Shown: one piece after another, positions 1 through 5,477 of the stretch
How positions within the stretch are numbered: position 1 is the stretch's first letter
Layout: every line of letters starts with the position of its first letter
Origin: an uncultured Collinsella sp.
Lineage (GTDB): Bacteria; Actinomycetota; Coriobacteriia; Coriobacteriales; Coriobacteriaceae
Assembly: GCA_934668695.1 (NCBI GenBank)
Contig: CAKUOD010000041.1
Span: forward strand, 1-6,283
Direction: 5' to 3'
DNA: 6,283 bases
Notes under the pieces: model-generated
Database searches by the model: none
Seen by the model: the letters and a program-made list of their open reading frames with translations, nothing else
What the model was told of the DNA's origin: nothing
Position numbers and translations under genes: made by a program

Positions 1-698
1 TAGTAGGTGGCGTGCTTCTTCTCGATGATGGTGTAGGCGGAGTTCTTGACGTCCTCGGCGATACGCTTCTCGGCAGCCTCGTGCTCCAGATGGCCGTGAA
101 GTTCGCAGAAGGTGCTCAGCGGCACGCCGGCAACCTGGGCGCTGGACCAGGCGACGAACTCGGAGTCGCCGTGCTCGCCCATGACGTAGGCCTGGACATC
201 GCGCGGATCGACCTCGACGTGTGCGCCGAGCATCTGCTGCAGTCGACCAGTGTCGAGCACGGTGCCGGAACCGATGACGTGGCCCTCGGGCAGGCCGGAC
301 ATCTTGATGGCGGCATAGGTCAGAACGTCAACCGGGTTGGAGACGATCAGCAGGATGCCGTCAAAGCCGGACTTCTTAATCTCGGGGATGATGGACTTAA
401 AGATGTTGACGTTCTTGTTGACCAGGTCTAGGCGGGTCTCGCCGGGCTTCTGGGCAGCGCCAGCGGTGACGACGATCATAGCGGCGTCGGCGACATCAGA
501 GTAATCGCCGGCGTAGATCTTCATCGGCTCGGCAAACGTCATGCCGTGCGCGATGTCCAGGGCCTCGCCCTCGGCGCGGTTCTTGTCCACGTCGATGAGG
601 ACCATCTCGGAGAACAGACCACTCTGCATCAGTGCGAACGCCGAAGACGAACCGACGAAACCGCAGCCGACAATAGCGACCTTCTTCTCGTTAACCAT
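1..698 (-). CDS. ldh: L-lactate dehydrogenase, 3' end cut off by the window edge
   Basis: This cytosolic enzyme reduces pyruvate to L-lactate with NADH and regenerates NAD+ during fermentation. The window holds 232 codons from the ATG at 698. The family is usually about 310-320 residues, so roughly 80 C-terminal residues are missing. An N-terminal Rossmann motif (VGCGFVGSS, residues 10-18) is followed by Asp36, which favours NAD(H) over NADP(H). The mobile active-site loop reads AGAAQKPGETR (79-89). Its Gln83 corresponds to Gln102 of Bacillus LDH and marks lactate rather than malate dehydrogenase, which has Arg there. Arg89 (Arg109), Asp149 and Arg152 (Asp168/Arg171) and catalytic His176 in GEHGDSE (His195) are all present. 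A GGGAG ribosome site lies at 705-709, six bases before the start. Both residues of the fructose-1,6-bisphosphate site in allosteric LDHs are Gln here (154 and 169). Family assignment is near certain. Confidence 0.96.
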   Translation of the reverse strand, partial: MVNEKKVAIVGCGFVGSSSAFALMQSGLFSEMVLIDVDKNRAEGEALDIAHGMTFAEPMKIYAGDYSDVADAAMIVVTAGAAQKPGETRLDLVNKNVNIFKSIIPEIKKSGFDGILLIVSNPVDVLTYAAIKMSGLPEGHVIGSGTVLDTGRLQQMLGAHVEVDPRDVQAYVMGEHGDSEFVAWSSAQVAGVPLSTFCELHGHLEHEAAEKRIAEDVKNSAYTIIEKKHATY

Positions 699-898
699 TA
701 CAAACTCCCATCTCTCTCCACAAACAAACCGCCCAGGGCGACCCGAGCGGCTTGCCGTAATCCCAATACATCCAATCGGGACTTTGATTATGCTCCTATT
801 CGCAGCCAAAAATCGACCGTTTGCCGAAAATGTTTGCAGAATTCGTATAATAACTGCACGAAATCGGTTTCGAGCTATTGACTCACGAAAGCGAATCC
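699..898. other. Intergenic region upstream of ldh, with candidate control elements
   Basis: This 200-bp gap between the end of the aminotransferase gene and the start of ldh is clearly AT-richer than its surroundings, above all at 781-890. It should hold the ldh promoter. On the minus strand the best -10 candidate is CATAAT (787-792), but only a weak -35 (TCGATT, 811-816, 18-base spacer) precedes it. A perfect TATAAT (846-851) lies on the plus strand, where no gene follows. The palindrome CGAAA-TCGG-TTTCG (859-872) could be an operator. A GC-rich imperfect hairpin (729-750) lies just upstream of the ldh ribosome site. No Rex-like site (TTGTGAA-N4-TTCACAA) is visible, and no convincing terminator for the aminotransferase transcript. 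No small gene is supported. Confidence 0.5.
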
Positions 899-2062
899 CT
901 AATACAGGCCCGCTTCACGAATAGCCTCGACTGCCAGCGCGATCTGATCGGGCGGCAACACCAGCGCCATGCGCACGTGCCCCTCGCCCGAAGGGCCAAA
1001 GCTCGCGCCCGGTGTCACGACAACGCCGGCCTTCTCCATGAGCTCCTCGCAAAACGCCATCGAGTCAGTGCGGCCACCGGGAAGCTTGGCCCACACGAAC
1101 ATGGAGCCATGCGCGTTGGGGCGCTCCCAGCCCAAGCCCTCAAGACCGTCGCACAGGGCATCGCGGCGCTCCTGATACTTCAGGCGCTGCGCCTCGACCT
1201 CATCGCGCGGACCGTTCAGGCAGGCAATAGCCGCCTTCTGAATCGGGAAGAACATGCCAAAGTCGATCTGGCTGCGCAGCTTGGCAAAGGCCGAGACCAC
1301 ATCCTCGCGACCGACCAAGAAGCCGATGCGGGCGCCGGTAACGTTAAACGACTTGGAGAGCGAGAAGAACTCCACGCCCACCTCGAGCGCTCCAGGATAC
1401 TGCAAGAAACTGCCGCCCGGCTCGCCGTCGAACACGATGTCCGAGTAGGCGTTGTCGTGGACGATCAACAGGTCGTGCTCGCGGGCGAAGGCGATGATCT
1501 CCTCGTAAACCTCGGGCGTGCCCACCGAGCCAACCGGGTTGGCGGGCAGCGACACGATCATGTACTTGGCGCGGTCGGCGACCTCAGGATCGATGCCCGC
1601 CACGTAGGGCAGGTAGTTGTGCTCGGCGACCAGCGGGTAGTACTCGAGCTTGGCATCGGCAATCTTGGCACCCGCCTCAAAGACCGGGTAGCACGGATCG
1701 GGCACCAGAATCGTATCACCCGGGTCGAGCAGCGCCAGACCCAAGTGGCCCACGCCCTCCTGCGTGCCGTTGCACGACTGCACCATGGACGGCGTAATGC
1801 CCGAAACGCCAAAGCGGCGCTCGTAGTAATCGCACACGGCCTGCTTGAGCTCGGGCAGGTCGCGCAGGGCGTACTTCCACATCTCGGGGTCCTGGGCGGC
1901 CTGGGTCAGCGCCTCGACCACGTGGTCGTACGGCTTAAAGTCGGGCGTGCCCACGCTCATGTTGTAAATGGTCTTGCCCTGGGCCTTAAGCGCAAGAAGC
2001 TTGTTGTTGAGCGAGGCGAAAACCTCCGCGCCAAAGCGGTCGAGACGCTGCGATGCCTGCAT
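899..2062 (-). CDS. Class I/II PLP-dependent aminotransferase, LL-diaminopimelate aminotransferase-like
   Basis: This 387-residue cytosolic fold-type I aminotransferase moves an amino group between an amino acid and a 2-oxoacid. PLP-binding features are visible in order: an NGTQEG phosphate-binding turn (98-103), NPVG (175-178, usually NPTG), Asp203 and Tyr206 in HDNAYSD, and the Schiff-base Lys237 in SLSKSFN. Arg364 in HVRMAL should bind the substrate carboxylate. The DNAYSD...SFLQ...GVEF.SLSK layout and the length resemble the family often annotated as LL-diaminopimelate aminotransferase (DapL) or simply 'aspartate-type aminotransferase' in clostridia and actinobacteria. A role in lysine/peptidoglycan synthesis is possible but not shown, and no lysine-pathway gene is adjacent. 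The start at 2062 is set by AAGGTGG (2067-2073). A longer in-frame start at 2125 would translate through a terminator hairpin. The family call is certain; the substrate is not. Confidence 0.93.
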   Translation of the reverse strand: MQASQRLDRFGAEVFASLNNKLLALKAQGKTIYNMSVGTPDFKPYDHVVEALTQAAQDPEMWKYALRDLPELKQAVCDYYERRFGVSGITPSMVQSCNGTQEGVGHLGLALLDPGDTILVPDPCYPVFEAGAKIADAKLEYYPLVAEHNYLPYVAGIDPEVADRAKYMIVSLPANPVGSVGTPEVYEEIIAFAREHDLLIVHDNAYSDIVFDGEPGGSFLQYPGALEVGVEFFSLSKSFNVTGARIGFLVGREDVVSAFAKLRSQIDFGMFFPIQKAAIACLNGPRDEVEAQRLKYQERRDALCDGLEGLGWERPNAHGSMFVWAKLPGGRTDSMAFCEELMEKAGVVVTPGASFGPSGEGHVRMALVLPPDQIALAVEAIREAGLY

Positions 2063-2066
2063 GGTG

Positions 2067-2073
2067 CCACCTT
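2067..2073 (-). promoter_or_regulatory. Ribosome binding site deciding the aminotransferase start
   Basis: AAGGTGG, read on the minus strand, ends four bases before the ATG at 2062; its AGG core sits at a normal distance. It selects this ATG over the in-frame ATG at 2125, which lacks such a site and lies on the far side of the hairpin at 2087-2112. Confidence 0.75.
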
Positions 2074-2080
2074 TCGATAC

Positions 2081-2112
2081 AAAAAACGCGGCGCTCCGAC
2101 CAGAGCGCCGCG
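2081..2112 (-). terminator. Intrinsic terminator behind nadE, directly in front of the aminotransferase ribosome site
   Basis: On the minus strand a perfect 10-bp GC-rich stem (CGCGGCGCTC at 2112-2103 pairing with GAGCGCCGCG at 2096-2087) with a six-base loop is followed by six T residues (2086-2081). This is a textbook rho-independent terminator for transcripts coming from nadE, whose stop codon is 90 bp upstream. No T-run follows it on the plus strand, so it acts one way. Only seven bases separate the T-run from the aminotransferase ribosome site. Unless the aminotransferase promoter overlaps the hairpin, its own transcript also carries the hairpin, which would then act as an attenuator. 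Confidence 0.85.
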
Positions 2113-2201
2113 CGATACGGGCCATCAGATTGCAAAAGTGTAACGCTAGAATCCCCTGTTTTGGTTCAATTTAGCCAACCTGAGCCAATCGGGGCGCAGT
2201 G

Positions 2202-4181
2202 TTAGTCGACTGGGCGCAGCGCGTCGATCTGCGCGAGCCACAGACGCGAGCTGGCGTCGCTCGGCATGCGCCAATCGCCGCGCGGGCTGAGCGTGACCGA
2301 GCCCACCTTGGGACCGTCGGGCAGGCAGCTGCGCTTAAACTGCTGAGCGAAGAAGCGACGATAGAACGTGCGCAGCCACGTGTGGATGGTGGCCTCGTCG
2401 TAGACGCCCTCAAAGCTCTTGAGCGCCATGCGGTAGATCTTGCCCGGCTCAAAGCCAAAGCGCAGCAGGTAATAGAGGAAATAGTCGTGCAGCTCGTACG
2501 GACCCACCAGATCCTCGGTTTTCTGAGCGATCTCGCCATCACCCGTCGGGGGCAAGAGCTCGGGCGACACCGGCGTGTCGAGGATGTCGAGCAGTGTGGC
2601 GGCGATGCGACCGCCAAAGACATCGGCAGCATAGCGCACCAGATGGCGCACAAGCGTCTTGGGCACGCTCGCGTTGACGGCATACATGCTCATATGGTCA
2701 CCGTTGTAGGTGGCCCAGCCGAGCGCCAGCTCGCTGAGGTCGCCCGTGCCGATGACAAAGCCGCCGGCTTGGTTGGCCAGATCCATCAGAATCTGCGTGC
2801 GCTCGCGCGCCTGGCTGTTCTCATAGGTCACGTCTTGGACCGTCGGGTCGTGCTCGATGTCCTTGAAGTGTTGCTCCACAGCCGCGTGAATCGAGACCTC
2901 ACGGAAGCTCACGCCCAGGTCGCGAGCGAGCGATTCGGCATTGGACTTGGTGCGATGCGTCGTGCCAAAGCCAGGCATGGAGACGGCCGTGATACCGGTA
3001 CGTGGCAGGCCCAGGGCATCGAACGCACGAACAGTCACGAGCAGCGCCAGCGTGGAATCGAGGCCGCCCGAAAGACCGATGACGGCCGCCTTGGTTCCCG
3101 TATGCGCAAGGCGCGTCTTAAGACCGGCAGTCTGCAGGTCGAGGATGGTCTCGCAGCGCTCGGCCAGGTCGCCGTGGTCTGCCGGCACAAAGGGCGCGCG
3201 CGGGAAGGCACGGTCAATATCGCAGGCATCGCGCAGGGCGGGTTCTTCTGCGAGCGTGCCCTCAAACGAAAACTCAACGGTCGTGGCCTCCGGTGCTTCA
3301 TCCGGGCGCGTCCACGTCGTCGAGCGGCGACGCTCAGCCACCAGACGATCGAGGTCAACGTCGGCCACTGCCATATCGCAGGTGAGGAGCTTGGTCGCGG
3401 CGAGCTTCGAGCCGTTTTCGTAGACGAGGTTCTCCCCCGCAAAGACCATATCGGTCGTGGACTCGCCCTCGCTCGCGTCCGCGTAGGCATAGGCGCAGTA
3501 CAGGCGCGCGCTCTGGTTGGAGATGAGGCTGCGGCGGTAGTCGGCCTTGCCGATGATCTCGTCCGAAGCCGACGGATTGAGGACCACCGTCGCGCCGGCA
3601 AGCGCCATCTCGGTCGAAGGGGGTGCCGGCACCCACAGGTCCTCGCAAACCTCAACGCCAAGCACCATGTCCTCGGCACCCTCGTCACAGCAACGATAGA
3701 TAAGCCCCGAACCAAGCGGCACCGGACCCTGGCCGGCAAATTCAATCCACATGGGATCGGCGGGTGCCGGAGCAAACCAGCGGCGCTCATAGAACTCGCC
3801 ATAATTGGGCAGGTGCTTCTTGGCCGTAAGGCCCAAAAGCTCGCCCGCGCAGCACACGGCAGCGCAGTTGTAGATGTTCTCAGCCACCGCAACGGGAAGA
3901 CCGACCGTAAAGACAATCGGCAGCTCGCGGGTCTCATCGAGAATACGCACAAGCGCGGCCTCACAAGCATGCAGCAGCGTGCGGTTATGGAATAGGTCGG
4001 CCGCGGTGTAGCCGGTCAGGTTAAGCTCGGGCAGCACAAGCGCACGAACGCCGCGCTCGGAAGCCTCGCGAACAGCCGTCAGTGCCACCTCGGCATTGCC
4101 CTCGACATCGGCCACGCGAATTCGCGGCGAGGCCGCCGCAACACGCAAATAGCCATCAGACTGAAAAAGGTGAAGATCCAT
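2202..4181 (-). CDS. nadE: Glutamine-dependent NAD+ synthetase
   Basis: This enzyme makes NAD+ from deamido-NAD+ (nicotinate adenine dinucleotide), ATP and glutamine, the last step of NAD biosynthesis. The protein has 659 residues, usual for the two-domain form. The N-terminal nitrilase-type glutaminase releases ammonia with the triad Glu52 (LPELNLTGY), Lys121 (AKKHLPNY) and Cys179 (GVEVCEDLW); Glu52 and Lys121 have the same numbers in the Mycobacterium tuberculosis enzyme. The C-terminal synthetase carries the ATP pyrophosphatase loop SGGLDS (371-376), ENSQARER (454-461) and GTGDLSELALGW (478-489). The start at 4181 is chosen because GGGAG (4189-4193) precedes it by seven bases and the glutaminase fold begins right after it. 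An in-frame ATG at 4448 would run into the divergent gene. No damage is seen. The transcript probably ends at the terminator at 2112-2081. Confidence 0.97.
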   Translation of the reverse strand: MDLHLFQSDGYLRVAAASPRIRVADVEGNAEVALTAVREASERGVRALVLPELNLTGYTAADLFHNRTLLHACEAALVRILDETRELPIVFTVGLPVAVAENIYNCAAVCCAGELLGLTAKKHLPNYGEFYERRWFAPAPADPMWIEFAGQGPVPLGSGLIYRCCDEGAEDMVLGVEVCEDLWVPAPPSTEMALAGATVVLNPSASDEIIGKADYRRSLISNQSARLYCAYAYADASEGESTTDMVFAGENLVYENGSKLAATKLLTCDMAVADVDLDRLVAERRRSTTWTRPDEAPEATTVEFSFEGTLAEEPALRDACDIDRAFPRAPFVPADHGDLAERCETILDLQTAGLKTRLAHTGTKAAVIGLSGGLDSTLALLVTVRAFDALGLPRTGITAVSMPGFGTTHRTKSNAESLARDLGVSFREVSIHAAVEQHFKDIEHDPTVQDVTYENSQARERTQILMDLANQAGGFVIGTGDLSELALGWATYNGDHMSMYAVNASVPKTLVRHLVRYAADVFGGRIAATLLDILDTPVSPELLPPTGDGEIAQKTEDLVGPYELHDYFLYYLLRFGFEPGKIYRMALKSFEGVYDEATIHTWLRTFYRRFFAQQFKRSCLPDGPKVGSVTLSPRGDWRMPSDASSRLWLAQIDALRPVD

Positions 4182-4188
4182 AAAAACG

Positions 4189-4193
4189 CTCCC
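4189..4193 (-). promoter_or_regulatory. Ribosome binding site deciding the nadE start
   Basis: GGGAG on the minus strand lies seven bases before the ATG at 4181. It rules out the in-frame upstream ATGs as far as 4448, which would add 89 residues not typical of the family and would overlap the start of the divergent gene. Confidence 0.8.
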
Positions 4194-4215
4194 GTGCGTA
4201 GCCGCCGTTCTAAAC

Positions 4216-4243
4216 ATAATCAGCAAGTCCCATTGTAGTTCAA
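4216..4243 (-). promoter_or_regulatory. Candidate nadE promoter
   Basis: On the minus strand TTGAAC (4243-4238) and GATTAT (4221-4216) are separated by 16 bases, each matching the sigma-70-type consensus at four of six positions. This would give a leader of about 28 bases before the ATG at 4181. TACAAT (4237-4232) overlaps this region and is a better -10 on its own, but has no good -35. The choice is uncertain. Confidence 0.35.
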
Positions 4244-4290
4244 TCGCCATGCTCGACCGCATCCCACCGATTTGGTGAGCTATTGATAAC

Positions 4291-4319
4291 TTGATGGTAT
4301 CTGACAAACGACATATGCG
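4291..4319 (+). promoter_or_regulatory. Weak candidate promoter for the membrane protein gene
   Basis: TTGATG (4291-4296) and TATGCG (4314-4319) are 17 bases apart on the plus strand. An alternative is the extended -10-like TGGTATCTG (4295-4303). Neither is strong. The 205-bp divergent gap must hold promoters for both this gene and nadE, and nothing better is visible for the plus strand. Confidence 0.2.
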
Positions 4320-4373
4320 TTTCACATTGAATGGGTACCCTGATGGCTGCATGAAACGAAGCAGATTTACACC

Positions 4374-4380
4374 GGGAGGA
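4374..4380 (+). promoter_or_regulatory. Ribosome binding site deciding the membrane protein start
   Basis: GGGAGGA ends six bases before the ATG at 4387. In-frame ATGs at 4291 and 4351 have no comparable site, and the residues they would add are unlike a signal peptide or membrane segment, so 4387 is preferred. Confidence 0.85.
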
Positions 4381-4386
4381 CCCCGT

Positions 4387-5340
4387 ATGACTACCAAGTA
4401 CACCGATGCGCCACGCACGCGTGTCATGACTCCCGCCGCACTCAACAACGGCGTTCACGAGAACCACTCCATCGGCCAGACCATGGCCATCGCGCCCAAA
4501 AAAGGCCTGTTCGATGACATTTCCATTCCCCAGATCATCGCCGGTGCCGCAGCTGCGGCCACAAGCGTTGCGCTTGCCTCCAAGATTGGCATCGCCGGCT
4601 CGGTGATCGGTGCCGCCGTGAGCTCGGTCATCACCGTCGTGTCTTCGCAGGTCTATCGCCACTTTATCTCCGCCAGCGCCGAGGCTATCAAAGGAACGCA
4701 CGCCGCCGTCGACTACCCCGCCGGCACCTACGAGCCCGTTGAGCCCAATGCCAACGAGCACCTAGGCGGCGCCGCGACCACGCAGGAGATGCGCCAGATT
4801 GCAGGACGCGCGACCACGGCCCGCGTCGCCCCCAACAGTCTACGCGCTAAGGCCGCGGCAGAGCGCAGCCAGACGCAAAAGAAGGTCATCATCTTCTCGG
4901 TCGCGATTGCAATCGTTGCGGTCATTGCCTGCGCCGGCGCCATCCTCATCACCACCGCCGGCGAGGGTTTGGGCGCGCGCCCCGAACCGATCCTTTCATC
5001 GCGCACGACCGAAAGCGATGCAAATGGCAACGCGCAGTCGCAGGATCAGCAGACACAAACGGACGACACGCAAGACAGTTCCACCTCTGCCGATTCGTCC
5101 TCAAACACTCAAAACCAATCGCAGAACGCCGATTCCTCTACGGCCAGTAGTGGCACTCAGTCCGGCACAACTGACTCAAGTCAGACGACCGACGGCTCGC
5201 AGCCGAGCACGGGCGACCAGACGAGCGGCAACACATCGGGGGCAGGTACGACCGACAGCGGCAACACCAGCAGCTCAAGCGGCACCGCATCCGGCACGAC
5301 GTCTGATAGCTCGAGCCAGGGCACTACATCGGGCAACTAG
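4387..5340 (+). CDS. Membrane protein of unknown function with a Ser/Thr/Gly/Gln-rich C-terminal tail
   Basis: I do not recognise a named family for this 317-residue protein. No cleavable signal peptide is seen; the first 45 residues are polar. Residues 48-89 form a hydrophobic hairpin rich in Ala, Gly and Ser, with glycine-zipper spacing (Gly68, Gly71, Gly75, Ser79). It resembles a segment common in uncharacterised actinobacterial membrane proteins (pattern LGVAGT..GAA..S). A polar Ala/Arg-containing region (100-164) follows, then KK and a clear transmembrane helix at 167-189. From residue 207 to the end only Ala, Asp, Glu, Gly, Asn, Pro, Gln, Ser and Thr occur, as in exposed, possibly glycosylated linkers. 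No LPXTG-type sorting signal ends the protein. The tail is probably outside the cell and the basic middle region inside. The gene stands alone: it diverges from nadE and is followed by a terminator at 5374-5406. Confidence 0.88.
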   Translation: MTTKYTDAPRTRVMTPAALNNGVHENHSIGQTMAIAPKKGLFDDISIPQIIAGAAAAATSVALASKIGIAGSVIGAAVSSVITVVSSQVYRHFISASAEAIKGTHAAVDYPAGTYEPVEPNANEHLGGAATTQEMRQIAGRATTARVAPNSLRAKAAAERSQTQKKVIIFSVAIAIVAVIACAGAILITTAGEGLGARPEPILSSRTTESDANGNAQSQDQQTQTDDTQDSSTSADSSSNTQNQSQNADSSTASSGTQSGTTDSSQTTDGSQPSTGDQTSGNTSGAGTTDSGNTSSSSGTASGTTSDSSSQGTTSGN

Positions 5341-5373
5341 ACGCTCCACTCCACTGATAGACGACCTGCATAG

Positions 5374-5406
5374 CGGGCGCGAATCGACTACGGTTCGCGC
5401 CCGTTT
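5374..5406 (+). terminator. Intrinsic terminator after the membrane protein gene
   Basis: A perfect 9-bp stem (GGGCGCGAA at 5375-5383, TTCGCGCCC at 5394-5402) extends inward by a T-G wobble and two pairs to an ACTA loop, and outward by C5374-G5403. Only a short TTT follows. It lies 34 bases after the stop codon and insulates the next gene. Confidence 0.75.
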
Positions 5407-5439
5407 GCCTTAGGCGCCGTCATGGCAAACCCCGGGCGA

Positions 5440-5448
5440 TGGTAAGAT
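5440..5448 (+). promoter_or_regulatory. Candidate extended -10 promoter of the LOTUS-like gene
   Basis: TGGTAAGAT fits the extended -10 pattern (TGn followed by a hexamer matching four of six consensus bases). No good -35 lies upstream, which extended -10 promoters can tolerate. It lies after the terminator of the preceding gene and would give a leader of roughly 23 bases. Confidence 0.4.
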
Positions 5449-5477
5449 GCTCTACGTGTGTAAAGAGGAGATTTGCC

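Noticed and set aside
2059..2075. T-box-like sequence AAAGGTGGCACC at the aminotransferase start
   Set aside because: It resembles the T-box bulge (AAGGGTGGNACC), but it lies after the terminator hairpin rather than before it. The space back to nadE is too short for a usual stem I, and the bases are explained as the ribosome site.
878..2143. A 421-codon open frame on the plus strand opposite the aminotransferase
   Set aside because: It is a shadow of a gene with clear PLP-enzyme motifs, its product is an implausible His/Arg/Ala-rich sequence, and no ribosome site precedes it.
2199..3995. A 598-codon open frame on the plus strand opposite nadE
   Set aside because: It is the antisense shadow of a verified nadE with all catalytic motifs. 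High GC content removes stop codons on the opposite strand; the frame has no ribosome site and a composition unlike a folded protein.
4333..4340. Palindrome GGGTACCC upstream of the membrane protein
   Set aside because: An eight-base palindrome alone is expected by chance and has no partner copy or clear position relative to a promoter.
4291..4386. Longer N-terminus for the membrane protein, from ATG at 4291 or 4351
   Set aside because: Neither ATG has a ribosome site, whereas GGGAGGA sits correctly before 4387.
4182..4448. Longer N-terminus for nadE, from ATG at 4448
   Set aside because: It would overlap the divergent gene start and add 89 residues not found in the family, whereas GGGAG correctly precedes 4181.
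5171..5184. Inverted repeat CTGACT-CA-AGTCAG inside the membrane protein gene
   Set aside because: It lies within the Ser/Thr/Gln-coding low-complexity stretch, has too small a loop for a stable hairpin and no T-run; it is best explained by codon repetition.
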